Shown here piece after piece: positions 19,755 to 30,859 of a DNA stretch of 64,000 nt. The notes beneath the pieces were generated by a model, which made no database searches, was not told the DNA's origin, and saw only the letters and a program-made list of their open reading frames with translations. This DNA comes from Rhynchopus sp. YZ270_cl-10. Lineage: Eukaryota; Euglenozoa; Diplonemea; Diplonemida; Diplonemidae. Each line of letters starts with the position of its first letter. The first letter of the stretch is position 1. A program made the position numbers and the translations under genes. The stretch covers positions 722,001 through 786,000 of the forward strand of contig OZ037863.1 in the NCBI GenBank assembly GCA_964035575.1. The letters run 5' to 3'.

Positions 19755-21127
19755 CCCTTTAGACCCCAGATGGACATATATGTCCAAGCAAATCCCGACG
19801 AGCAATGGGAAAAGTTCTACTCATTTTCGTAAAAACATTTTTTATATTTTGAAAGATTTTGCGCTGATCTTTCAAAAGAAGCAAGAATCGAAAAGTTTTG
19901 TGCATCGGGTATATATTTGGATGCTGGGGGGAAGGCGGGACCGCCACGGAAAATCCTGTTTTTTGACCAACACCCCCTGAAATAACCCTCCTAATACTAC
20001 TAGGCGATTACTGGGGTTCTACTCATTTTCAGAAAAACATTTTTTTTATATTTTGAAAGATTTTTCACCGATCTTTCAAAATACGCCATCTAAGAACACT
20101 TTTATGCATCTGGGTTTTCCTTGGATGCCGGGGAGCGTGAAAAAGTACTGAAAAAAGGTCACTTTTCAGAGCCTCCATGTGATCAAAAATTTTCTACTCG
20201 TTTTCGTGAAAACACTTTTTTTGTGTGGAAAGATTTCGTTCGCATCTTTCAAAATACGCAAAAATCGAAAACTTTATTGCATCTATGATATCCTCGGATT
20301 TTGGTGAGATTTTACCACCAAAATCATGGGTTTTAACGTTGCTAAGGTCGTAAGGCGAGTAGGGTTGATAAGTGGGGTTCTACTCATTTTCGGGAAAAGA
20401 TTTTCACATTTTTGGAAAGATTTGATGTCAAATCTGTCAAAAGAAGCAAGAATCGAAAACTTTTGTGCATCTGAGTGCACTTTGGAAGTCCGTGAGAACC
20501 ACCACCAAAATCACTGTTTTTTCTGACTATCCTTTGCCTTATTCCCACCCAAAACACACTATAAACCGGGTTTTCACTATTTTTTCGTATTTTAGGGTGC
20601 TTTTTTTTGTGAATTTTCGGCACACAGGGTCGTTCTGACCCATTCTGGGGGTGTTTCGGACCTGTAGATGCCCAAAAACGTGAAAAAAATGCACTTTTAC
20701 GTTGTGTAGTGGTGTTTCAGTGTAAATCGTTAGGGAAATCGATTTTTAGACATGCTGCTAACAGAGCTACACTCATCTAAGTTGGGTTCTACTAGGACTT
20801 TTTGCTCGATTTTTTTTTCTTTGAAAAGATTTTGTGGCGAATCTTTCAAATAAAGCAGTTTTTGGGCGGCAATAATTTACTAGGGTTGTCTCGGCAGGTA
20901 GAGAGAGTAAAAAATCAAAAGGTCAATTTTATGCTCACCTCATTTTGGGGATAACATTTTTTTTCGAAAAAAAACTTAAAAAAATGGAATTGAAAGCCGT
21001 GTTCAAAATCTTTCAATTGCGGCCAGGTACGATCAAAAATTTGCATCTGGGGTCCCTTTACCGGTTGGAGAGCCCCAAAAACCAAAACTCAAAAGTGGGT
21101 CCAAAAAACGGCTTGGGGTCTAAAGGG
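19755..21127. mobile_element. piggyBac-like non-autonomous element with internal ~190-bp repeats
   Basis: The termini CCCTTTAGACCCCA and TGGGGTCTAAAGGG are perfect inverse copies and each is flanked by TTAA (19751-19754 and 21128-21131). A TTAA target and CCC-initial ends define piggyBac. The 1373-bp body has no transposase. It is largely built from four to five direct copies, spaced about 180-205 bp (near 19812, 20014, 20194, 20379; weaker near 20790). Each runs from TTCTACTCATTTTCG through GAAAGATTT and CTTTCAAAA to ATCGAAAA and TGCATCTG. Confidence 0.85.
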
Positions 21128-21250
21128 TTAATTTTTTTTTTTTCAAAAAATAAAATACAGTGGTGCTATAGGAAATGAGTCAACGACCTGTCAGCGACCT
21201 GTCAATATCGGGGGGGGTGGGTCATTTTTTAATAGTACTTAGCCATTTTC

Positions 21251-21594
21251 AGGTACACAGGTACACAGGTACACAGGTACACAGGTACACAGGTACACAG
21301 GTACACAGGTACACAGGTACACAGGTACACAGGTACACAGGTACACAGGTACACAGGTACACAGGTACACAGGTACACAGGTACACAGGTACACAGGTAC
21401 ACAGGTACACAGGTACACAGGTACACAGGTACACAGGTACACAGGTACACAGGTACACAGGTACACAGGTACACAGGTACACAGGTACACAGGTACACAG
21501 GTACACAGGTACACAGGTACACAGGTACACAGGTACACAGGTACACAGGTACACAGGTACACAGGTACACAGGTACACAGGTACACAGGTACAC
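21251..21594. repeat. 8-bp tandem array (GGTACACA)n, 43 copies
   Basis: 344 bp of uninterrupted, apparently perfect octamer. Every frame translates to a periodic peptide, so the long open frames here (both strands) are not genes. Uniformity implies recent expansion or ongoing slippage. Confidence 0.97.
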
Positions 21595-22009
21595 CACACG
21601 TTCTATCTTGTGCATCCCAGCTTGAACGACTCTTTGCCGCTTCACAGCTGGTCTGTGAATGTGTTCACAGACCAGCTGTGGTAGTTGAAATCACCTCCAG
21701 CTTTGAGGGGCTCAGGGCTGTGTGACGCTGCTGATTTCGACACGTTGCCGAAGCAGCGATCGCGCTTGGTGTGGTTTTGTGTATCCCAAAAGGAGTCATC
21801 ACTCAAAGCATTTTGACTAAACGTCTGAACGTTCTGAACCTGTAATCGATAGCAGACAGGAACAAGAGGATGGGCAGGCAGCGCCTGCCCGACCTGTGTG
21901 AAGTGAATCAGTGATTGCCTGACAGATGTCTGGGTAACCGTGTATTCTGTGTGGGTATCCATGTCCGGAGTATATCCCATTGTCCCCTTACATTGTGATT
22001 TACGTGTAA

Positions 22010-22475
22010 CTTTTTTTACATGTTAGCCACATGGCATTTGACATGTAAAGTGACATGTGCCACAGGTGAAATGACCTGTTAAGTACATGTCATTTTTAGG
22101 TGGCACATGTCATTTACTTCACCGTCGTGTTGGGTCCGCGCGGGGTACCCCGGGGTTTGGGGAGCACACGGCGGTGAAGTAAGTTACGTTACATGGACTG
22201 TTACATGTGAAAAACCGTTACACGTAAATGACATGTAACTTCACATGTAATGTAATAGTTATATGTATTAGTTACATGTGATCATGTTACATGTGTCGAT
22301 GTGTAAAAACCCACCCACCATAATTTTCACAACGATTTTTGAGGATTTTTTAGGTCTTACCAGAAATCACCGCCGAAAGCTGCCCAGAACCACCCCCAAA
22401 ACCATTGTACCACTACCTGATTTCGCCACCTGTACCACATGTATCAAAAGTTACATGTAATACCACATGTACCAC
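22010..22475. repeat. ACATGT-rich region
   Basis: The hexamer ACATGT, often as TTACATGT or CACATGT(G), recurs more than fifteen times on both orientations (it is self-complementary), interrupted by a GC-rich island around 22130-22180. Spacing is irregular, so it is not a simple tandem repeat. Confidence 0.7.
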
Positions 22476-22612
22476 TCGTTACTTCGTGTACCCTGAGGGT
22501 CCGTATGGGCCACTGTGTGTCTGTGTGTGTGCCCCACCAAAAAATCGCTAAGGGCCGTTAAAAAATGACCCCCCCCTATGGCAACGACCTGTCAGCGACC
22601 TGTCAATATCGG

Positions 22613-23161
22613 CCCCCCCTGGAGCACCATACAGGAATTTTTTTTTCTTGTTTCAAACGAGAGCAGAAGAGATGTGTGCACAGGAGGCACAATTCACGCT
22701 TCTTTCGTTTGGAATGTTCCGCAAAACCCCCCTTCCTTAGCCTAGGCTAGGTTAGGAGGGCACGTGCTCCTGACCGCGTTTGTGCCTGGGTTCACCTGCT
22801 GCAAATCGTACCACTTATATTGCGCAGTTGTGTGCAGTCACAGTGCAAAAAGGGGAACGTGCTCTCCGCCCCACCCCCTGGGGTCCCACTACACAGCTTG
22901 CATGTTCTGCTGGCGTTTCTCAACAGAGTGGAGGTGTTATTGTTTTTTTTTTGCAATCAACCCCTTCTCTCCCCCTTTTACCTCTTTTTAAAAGACGTAG
23001 TCTCGCTAGCCTCGTTGATGTGTGCATGCGCATTCATGTTTCATGTTTCATGTTTTTTTTTTGTTTAATGGCAATGTGCAGTTACCATTTTGTCCCACAC
23101 CCCAGTGCACTCTGTGTGTCTTAGTCTATACTCCACAAGAGGTATGACAGGATAGTTTTGG
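22613..23161. other. Spacer
   Basis: Family-2 stem-loop remnants near 22672-22702 and 23018-23040. No gene: the overlapping + frames lack conserved motifs. Confidence 0.45.
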
Positions 23162-23163
23162 TA

Positions 23164-23369
23164 CCGACCCTCCCCCATGAAATTGTCCCCGTGAACTTGT
23201 CCCCCCTGGGGGAAAAAGTGAAGGGGGACAATTTCTCGTACTGTAGGGGAGTGGCCGTTTTGGTGTGAAGAAGGGAGAGCAAAGGTTGTCCCCGCGACTC
23301 CCTTGAAATTGTCCCTGTCGGCAAAATACCGGTTTTTTTGGGGGGGGCAATTTCACGGGGGAGGGTCGG
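23164..23369. mobile_element. 206-bp MITE with TA duplication
   Basis: The left end CCGACCCTCCCCCATGAAAT is mirrored by the right (ATTTCACGGGGGAGGGTCGG), one mismatch, with TA on both sides (23162-23163 and 23370-23371). Inside, GAAATTGTCCC/GGGACAATTTC repeats form further stems. No coding capacity. Confidence 0.8.
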
Positions 23370-23371
23370 TA

Positions 23372-24883
23372 GCACGAAAAAAACTACGTGACTCAGCCGC
23401 AGTCGCGAGGGTGGGTTTTTTTGACGGACTCCAGCTGCAGATCATGCGCCCATAGTATGATTGGAGCACAATGCCGTTGTCCGAAACATCCACTTTTGTG
23501 ACCATGTGCTCAGTGAAGGAGTTCTCACAGTGTGTGTGTGCACGAGAGGCACATGCATACCCGTTTTCTCAGGTTTTTCTTCTTCTTTTTTTCAGCATCT
23601 CATGCCATGACACTGCCTCATGCAGAGCAAAAAAAAAGACGATCACCCATTTTAGATGTGGTACACCATTTATCTGAGCATTTGGGGGAGGGGCCCTTTT
23701 TTCTAATCATTGTGAGACTTAGGTTCATCTTTCAACTTTTTGTTTCTTTGTTTTTTTCCCGTTTAAATGTTCATAATACCCACCCCAGTGAACCACATAC
23801 CCAAGCAGTCCAGTAAGGTCGACCTCAGTAGAACGCAGCAATATTTGTTTCCCCCCTCAAAAAAAAATAAAAGTATAGTGGAGTTCATCCTCAGGTGTCT
23901 ACTAATACAACCAAGTTTTCAAATAAAGTAAAATAATAAATGCGTTTTCGTTGATTACGCTTTAAAAAAAAAGCGAGAGAGATGGCGACAACGAACATAG
24001 GAACGTAGGGGGTTTTTTTGTTGTTGTCTCGGCTCCTTGAAATACACACACCAAGCATAGTTTTTTTTTTTTCAGAATTGCAGAATTTTTTTTTATTGTA
24101 AAATTGCAGAAAGGACGGCCACCTCGTCTTCCCCAACCCCCCTCCAACCCTATCTGTTCATGTATTGCTTTTGCGTAAGGGTCTGGCGACTGTTTGACAG
24201 TTTAAAGTAAAACAAAGCCATCTTGTGGGTGTAATAACGTTATGGATAACGTTGTCGATAACGTTATAACACTCACAGTATGCATACTAGCCCTCTTCAG
24301 GAGTCGTTCGTTTTGATGATAACAGAGGAAATATTTCAAAATACAAATGTATTTTAAAGTGCCTGCGTCCGCCGATGAACGGTGAGGCATTTTGCACCCA
24401 ACCTTTTTTTTTAAAACATTGAGTAATTAAACACCCCATTCCCTGAACAACAGTACAATTATTATCTCCCTCGCTCTCACATTGCTCAGTCCACGGAGAA
24501 CGCGAACTGGCAGCAGAACCCGCTTCACACACCCCCCCTCCCACCCCCAATGCTGTAGCCAGAGCCTTGCTGGGTCCAATGGCTGCAACCCATGTGTTTT
24601 TGATGTGTCTTAGGAGAGGCACTTCATCTTTTCAAGTTTTTTTTCTTTTTTTCTTGGTGGAGGCAACTAAGCACCGATGTTTACGTTTCCAGTCTACCTT
24701 TAGTTTTTTTCTCCCCCGTGCCTGCGTCCACCGGTGTCCCTGTAATGCGTTTGCACGTTAGATGAGTGTGCACAAGAGGCACATTCATCTTTGGATTTTT
24801 CATAAACATATTTTTTTTTCATTGTACACTAGCCTGGGTTGAGTACACTGTGGTCGCGTCCCCCCCCCCCCCTAAGAAACCAA
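23372..24883. other. Spacer with stem-loops
   Basis: Family-2 stem-loops at 23530-23555 and 24762-24793, family-3 copies at 24362-24402 and 24720-24757, the A-tailed repeat at 23876-23935, and an AACGTTAT-rich inverted cluster at 24235-24270 (ATAACGTTAT, three times). No gene supported. Confidence 0.5.
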
Positions 24884-24957
24884 TACACGGCGGGGTCCGC
24901 ACACCCCGAGGGTCCGTAAAACGGCATGTTAGGAGGGTCCCTCTTTACGGAGTGTCA

Positions 24958-25032
24958 TTACGGACCCTAGGGTCCGTAATTACGTACCCTAGGGTACGTA
25001 ATTACGTACCCTAGGGTCCGTAATTACGGAGC
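24958..25032. repeat. Subterminal palindromic repeats (left)
   Basis: Alternating GGACCCTAGGGTCC and GTAATTAC blocks, each self-complementary, giving a ladder of nested hairpins; some units have GTAC in place of GGAC. The matching right-hand zone is 28418-28500. Confidence 0.8.
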
Positions 25033-25932
25033 CTCCCAGGGAAAGGGACTCTCGAAAAATTTTTTTTGCCCCCGTTTAGGGCTAATTTCGACGATTTGAG
25101 GCCATTAAAAGCAAAATTTGGCACTTTTGAGCATCTGTGGGGGTCTAAAACGCAGTTTAGAGTACCACAATTTTTAGTGGGTTTTACCGAAAACAAGTCA
25201 ATTTTTGGTCCGAAAAAAAATTTTTTTTGACATCACAAAATTGCCCTTGGTGGGACTATGTGTCCTCAATGCTGGGCGAAAAATGCAAATATAGCTATTT
25301 TTAACTTTCACACACAATTTTAACGGGTTTTACCTGTGTACCTGTGTACAGCTTATTTGTTGTGAAAGACATCTTCCACCATGCATTGAGGAGGGTAAGA
25401 CAGTGGTCGCAGTTTGTACTTGATAGCATTACAACATTTAACTTCTCCACGGGGGTCTTGGGCCGTTCACTCGGTTATACCTTGACCAGCGGAAGAGGCC
25501 TTTTTGGTCTCTAGAATATCCGGTATTCCCGAACGGAGGCGCACTTTGTGTGTTACTACGACCTGGCAATTTCCAGCAGTAGGTTAAGTAATCTTTCTTG
25601 TAAATTGTTGGATCATTATCTCCTCAGTGCATGAATGCCCCACGTGACTGGACACTTTTGTGTTTGTCATGTGGAGCTGTGGTTGCTTTTTCACGACTTT
25701 TTTCCTTGTACACCAGTGTATCGTGTACCGGGGTACTGGGCCGAAAATACACCAGTACCCAGGTGCCTGGGTGCCCAGACACACCACTGTACCCAGAATC
25801 CAGTCTCCCACCCAGAAAACCTACTCATACACCAGAAAAGTGAAAATAGCTACTCGACCAGAAAAGTAGCTGGGAAAAGTTCAGAAAAAGCCAGAAAATT
25901 TCAACAAAATGCATTTTTAGGTTCTCGAAGAC

Positions 25933-26449
25933 ACTGGGTACTGGGTACTGGGTACTGGGTACTGGGTACTGGGTACTGGGTACTGGGTACTGGGTACTGG
26001 GTACTGGGTACTGGGTACTGGGTACTGGGTACTGGGTACTGGGTACTGGGTACTGGGTACTGGGTACTGGGTACTGGGTACTGGGTACTGGGTACTGGGT
26101 ACTGGGTACTGGGTACTGGGTACTGGGTACTGGGTACTGGGTACTGGGTACTGGGTACTGGGTACTGGGTACTGGGTACTGGGTACTGGGTACTGGGTAC
26201 TGGGTACTGGGTACTGGGTACTGGGTACTGGGTACTGGGTACTGGGTACTGGGTACTGGGTACTGGGTACTGGGTACTGGGTACTGGGTACTGGGTACTG
26301 GGTACTGGGTACTGGGTACTGGGTACTGGGTACTGGGTACTGGGTACTGGGTACTGGGTACTGGGTACTGGGTACTGGGTACTGGGTACTGGGTACTGGG
26401 TACTGGGTACTGGGTACTGGGTACTGGGTACTGGGTACTGGGTACTGGG
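25933..26449. repeat. 7-bp tandem array (ACTGGGT)n, about 74 copies
   Basis: 517 bp of perfect heptamer. The same ACTGGGTACTGGGTAC motif occurs in two copies at 9870-9890 in the related MULE-like element, which may be the seed of the expansion. Long frames across it are artefacts of periodicity. Confidence 0.97.
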
Positions 26450-26650
26450 CACCCAGAGAAAGCACCTTAAAAGCAGCGAAGGCGCAGGTTACGGGGAAGA
26501 CAAGGTATGTAATTATGTTTAACTTTCAGTTACTAGTGAAGATTGAACAAAAAAATGCCGCATATTTCAACTTGTTCGTGTTTTCAACTCGAAATAAACG
26601 CGTAATGTTCACACTATTAAATAGCTATTTTTTTACGCACCAATCATTTT

Positions 26651-26819
26651 GTGTCACCTCATGACATGAAGGAGGAAATAGAAACAAAGCATTTTGAACA
26701 CACTTGCGGTTCTGGGGACGAACCGCGCTGCAGAGCCACTCCTCAGGTCGAGGTGTGTGCGTTTCACCACAACCTCTCCCATGGGTTTTATCGTGTGATG
26801 AGTGTTACGTTTCTATTTG
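26651..26819 (+). repeat. Dispersed repeat, copy 2 of 2
   Basis: Matches 1896-2074 with small deletions; shares GGAAATAGAAACAAAGCATT and CACCACAACCTCTCCCATGG. Confidence 0.75.
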
Positions 26820-27170
26820 GTTCCACAGGCGCTCGTTACCTGCTTCACATAATTCACCTCGCTTCACTCGAACCATTTGTGCAGCAGGTCACTCTCTCGA
26901 CCTGTAGCGTGGAAAAAATCTATCTTATTTCACGGCAATAAATAGCCTTTTTTATTAACCTCACCTTTCCCGACTACTACGTTTGTATACCATAACTTAA
27001 TCACACCCCACATTTACACTTATCACAGGATCGTGAAGTCTGAACTGCACCCGCGATTGCGATGAGAAGCTTCACCGCGGTCCGACATTCAACAACTCAA
27101 AATCTACCCGCATCAATCTATTCTGAGTTTGCGGACGAAGATCTGGGTGGAGGGGGGTGGGTACACTTAG

Positions 27171-27389
27171 TCAGTCACTGCTATAGCCATTAACCAAGGG
27201 AGCATAGCTAGTGCAAGAAATTCGACTTTGGAAACCTTCCGGAAAGTCTGTCCTCTGCTTGCGGAGGACTAGACACAAGAAAATATTGCGTTCCCCCAGA
27301 AAACCAGTGCACAATTTACACTCCTTGTGGGTGGTCTTGTTGCCTTTTTGGTCAACAGTAATTTTGGCCCAGGCATGCTCTTGAAGCAT
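27171..27389 (-). pseudogene. Possible BED-finger-like transposase fragment
   Basis: On the minus strand the frame reads HAWAKITVDQKGNKTTHKEC then KLCTGFL. An aromatic residue followed ~20 residues later by C-x2-C resembles the first half of a BED zinc finger, common at the N-terminus of hAT and related transposases. Homologous DNA at 10850-11000 and 59985-60060 does not keep this frame open. Confidence is low and the second half of the finger is not seen. Confidence 0.3.
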
Positions 27390-27948
27390 GACAATTTAGT
27401 GTGTATGGGGCAGGGTGTTGTTTTGTTCTGAATTCTCTTTGTTATAACATCTAAGTCAATCGCGGGTGGTGGTTTGTGTAGCGTGAGGCACTCTTTTTAG
27501 CAAACTTCCTGCGGCTGCTAAAGTGTTATTTCTTCGGATTTAACAACGTACAGCGTAACATAGTGGATTAGCCTGGTCGACACAACCTTTGATAGCTATG
27601 GGATAACCAACCCCCTTCGACCCCTTGTGGGTTCACTGAACAAGCCCTAGTGGTAGTTAAACGCGATTGACATTTACATTCCTAAAGATGAAAGAACAAG
27701 ACAACACTTCTGTACCCGCGCATCAAAATTGTGGAAAACTTTGCACCCCAAACACCCTCAACAACGCCCGCCAAAAGGCGCCCCTTGTTGCTGGGACTTG
27801 GTTCTCATTGATACACTGCACAGCAGGCATTCCTCTGAGTCCAACGCAGTTTGGCCTGTCTGCAGCGTTGCACCGAAGGTGCACGAAGACAGGGTCTGGT
27901 GGTAAATTTTGCGTCTCGCATTCCCTCAGGGAAGTTTAAAAACTCTTG

Positions 27949-28270
27949 AGCTCGGTTTGTTGTCAAAGACATATTCCACCATGTATTGAGGAGGGTAAGA
28001 CAGTGTTCGCAGTTTGTACTTGATAGCATTACAACATTTAACTTCTCCACGGGGGTCTTGGGCCGTTCACTCGGTTATACCTTGACTACCGGAAGATATT
28101 CTTGAGGCCTTTTTGGTCTCTAGAATATCCGGTCTTCCCGAACGGAGGCACACTTTGTGTGTTACTACGACCTGGCAACTCCAGCAGTAGGTTAAGTAAT
28201 CTTTCTTGTAAATTGTTGGATCATTATCTCCTCAGTGCATGGTGGAAGACGTCTTTGACAACTAACCGAG
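27949..28270. mobile_element. Inner inverted-repeat unit, ~320 bp
   Basis: GAGCTCGGTTTGTTGTCAAA at the left is mirrored at the right (TTTGACAACTAACCGAGCTC), with about 46 bp of matching arm that continues into CTTCCACCATG and TTGAGGAG. One-sided or degraded copies lie at about 9975-10255 (inverted) and 25368-25625. It looks like a small element within the larger one. Confidence 0.6.
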
Positions 28271-28570
28271 CTCACGACTTTTTTCGGTATGTAACTTGGG
28301 ATAGGCCCACATGATCATGGTCTATCATGTGGTACCTGTGTACCACTCGGTTTGCTCCCAGGGCTTTTCGACCAGCAGTCACACATCCAAACAGTGATTT
28401 CCCACCTTAGACCACGTAATTACGTACCCTAGGGTCCGTAATTACGGACCCTAGGGTACGTAATTACGGACCCTAGGGTCCGTAATTACGGACCCGGGTC
28501 CGCACTTGAGGGTCCGTAATGAGGGTCCGTAAAATTTACGGACCCTCGGGTGTGTGGACCCCGCCGTGTA

Positions 28571-30859
28571 AATACAAATGTATTTTAAACTTTTTTGAAG
28601 TTACAAAACCCCCAGATAAAACATGCAACATACCAAATAACTCTTGCAAAATATCCCCCCTGTTTTATTACCCCCCGTCCGACTGTTGTCGCAATAGTGA
28701 AAGCGCTGAACTGACAAATGAAAAAAGGGCCTCACGGCCCCGGTACAACGCACAGAGTTTTAAAAATTTAAAACGAACAAAAAAAAGTACAAAAAATGAA
28801 AGTGTAATGTTAATGAAACTAGTTGTGAGTAATTCCTACATGGAATGATTGTGGTGGCTGAAGAGGCATTTTTTGTACTTTTAAATCGTTCCCACCCAGA
28901 GAAAGTGGAGAGTGCGCCAGGGTGCACGATGTGTCACCTACACTACTCCAACAGATTTCCTTAAAAAGCGAGGGGTTCTACAAGAGTTGCCGAGAAGGGG
29001 GAAAAAAGCAGGACAGACCGAGTTTCCCACCAACGTGGGTAAAGTCGGCGATTGCCGGTGAGACAAAATATCTCCCCATTTTTGTCCCGTCACGTACCTA
29101 GGTAGACTGTTCACGAGAGGGCTGTGTATTTCAAAACAAAAAAATTATCCCCCCCTCGTTCTCAAAAACAAAAAAAAAATATCGGGTGAACAAGAGATAG
29201 GGCTGTGTTCAGCAGTACAAAAAGGAAGAGAGAAGTGCATGCAGTAGACAGGGGTACCGTATATCCCCTTGGGTGTCGTACACGAGACAGAGTTGTAACA
29301 ACCACGGTCAATTTTTTTTTCTCTCCCGGGAATAAAAAAAATATATTGACAGCGTGGAGGGGTCATCCTTCCACGTTTACAACCACGTTTTTTTGTTTTT
29401 CCCCCCCTCTTTTTCTTCCAGGGCCTTCAACGTGTCTAAGTTAAGCTTTAACTTCAACAAGATTATTTTGGGAGACCGGCTTGTCTAAGTTTGACAAAAA
29501 ATGATATTTTTTGTAAAAATTACTTAAATTTAGACAAAACTGTGGACAGACTTTGTCTACAGTTGAAGGCCCTGTTTTCTTCAAGTTTTTGTTTGTCTTA
29601 AAGATGTGTGTGCACGAGAGGCACATTCATCTTTCAAATTTTCTTTTTTTTTCTCTCACCCCAAGGTGGCTGCGTCTACCCTTTTCCACCTGTGTTCTAC
29701 TTTTTTTTCTAACTAGTGCGGGACATTTTCCCGAAGAACAGACCCGCGTCATTTTTTTTTTCTTTTTTTCTTCTAAATCTGTTGGGAGTAAGTAGTGCTA
29801 GCTGTCACACAAAAAAATGCAGTCTTCATTTTTATTGCAATATGTGTTGCAAAAAAATGGCACATTCATCTTACAAAATTTCTTGGTAATTTCTGTGTCC
29901 TCGAGACACTTGCACTTATCACCTTTATATAGGTGACTAAGCACGAGAGGGCTTAGGGTCATCTTACCAACTTTGTTTTCCTTTCTTTGGTACACTGTCA
30001 CGAGCGGGCTTTGTATTTCAAAGTCTAGCGTTTCTTTTCTTTTGAGATGTGCGTGCATGTGAGGCATGTGCATCTTTCATATTTTCTCTTTTTTTGCATG
30101 TTCAAATGCAACCCTTTTTTAACAATATTACGAGCTTTGTCAAGGCTTTAGATAAGGGGAACGCCTTTTTTTGTGATGTTCTCCTGTGAACACTTTACGA
30201 AGTGGAACACTTTAAGGGGGATCTTCATCACCCACGAAGTTTCAGTGCCTGCACCCGAAGTGGTTTTGCACTGCCAACTTTTTACCTTTTCCTTTCATAA
30301 GGTGACTAAGCACGAGAGGCTTAGGATCATCTTTCGCTTTTCTTTTCTTTTCTTTTTTAAACATTACGAGCTTTGTCAAGGCTTTAGATACAGTATCACC
30401 ATTTTTTTTTCCCTTTTTTGTGTTTCTCTGACGGCATCGAAATAAAGAAGGCTTGTCATTACCTTACACCCGTTGTTGAGGTGGCTAAGCGAGAGAGGCT
30501 TAGGATCATCTTCGCACCTTTCTTTTATTTTCCTTTTTTTTTTAATTTTTTCACAGAGCAAAAAGAGGAGAAAAAGCACAACAACAACCTCCCCTTATCC
30601 CTCAAGAGCTGGGTAGAATACCTACGTATTGATATACCCTTCCCAAACAGTTTTTTTTTAAATCAAGATAACTAAGCACGAGAGGCTTAGGTGGTATCTT
30701 ATAAGCTTTCATATTTTTTTTGTTTAGAGGTAACACAAAAAGAAATAGAATCCCCTCCCCCATCACCCTTCCTATTGGATGTTGTGTTTTACTCCGATCA
30801 CTTCCATGCGTTTTCGGTCCTTTTTGTTCGGTTTTCAGTTTTGCGTAGCTTTGTTGCCT
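28571..30859. other. Spacer with the densest cluster of short stem-loops
   Basis: No gene supported. Family-4 copies lie at 29105-29135 and 29988-30025, family 2 at 29604-29634 and 30044-30076, family 1 at 29932-29966, 30301-30333, 30480-30512 and 30668-30700. Two ACGAGCTTTGTCAAGGCTTTAG segments lie at 30129-30150 and 30364-30385. Between them are T/C-rich runs. Confidence 0.6.

Larger units (their letters stand above)
21209..22577. mobile_element. Unclassified element with GGGTCATTTTTTAA inverted ends
   Basis: The left end GGGTCATTTTTTAA...CTTAGC is mirrored at the right (GCTAAGG...TTAAAAAATGACCC), with G/C runs at the outer tips that blur the exact ends. It holds an 8-bp tandem array (21251-21594), a GC-balanced middle with a CACAGCTGGTCTGTGAATGTG hairpin-like segment at 21642-21682, and an ACATGT-rich stretch (about 22010-22475). 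A 31-bp sequence is identical on both outer sides (21181-21211 and 22582-22612). Superfamily not recognised. Confidence 0.6.
24886..28568. mobile_element. 3.7-kb element with CACGGCGGGGTCC ends, carrying MULE cargo and a 7-bp array
   Basis: CACGGCGGGGTCC…GAGGGTCCGTAAA at the left is mirrored at the right, flanked by TA (24884-24885; 28569-28570). Subterminal zones (24958-25032 and 28418-28500) are repeats of the self-complementary GGGTCCGTAATTACGGACCC. The body holds two inverted pieces (25368-25710 and 27170-28260) of the interior of the MULE-like element at 9520-11754, a 517-bp heptamer array, and the second copy of a dispersed repeat (26651-26819). The superfamily is not known; a frame at 27389-27171 on the minus strand could be a transposase relic. 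Confidence 0.7.

Noticed and set aside
19512-19805. Transposase remnant next to the piggyBac-like element (minus frame)
   Set aside because: Most of it lies outside the TIRs and no DDD motif is visible.
21251-21594. Telomeric repeat
   Set aside because: GGTACACA and ACTGGGT do not match known telomere types and the arrays are internal to elements.
21175-21684. Long open frames on both strands across the 8-bp array
   Set aside because: Periodic octamer opens all frames; the peptides are simple repeats with no flanking coding signal.
25635-26522. 295-codon + frame and 183-codon minus frames across the 7-bp array
   Set aside because: Same artefact from a heptamer repeat inside a transposon.
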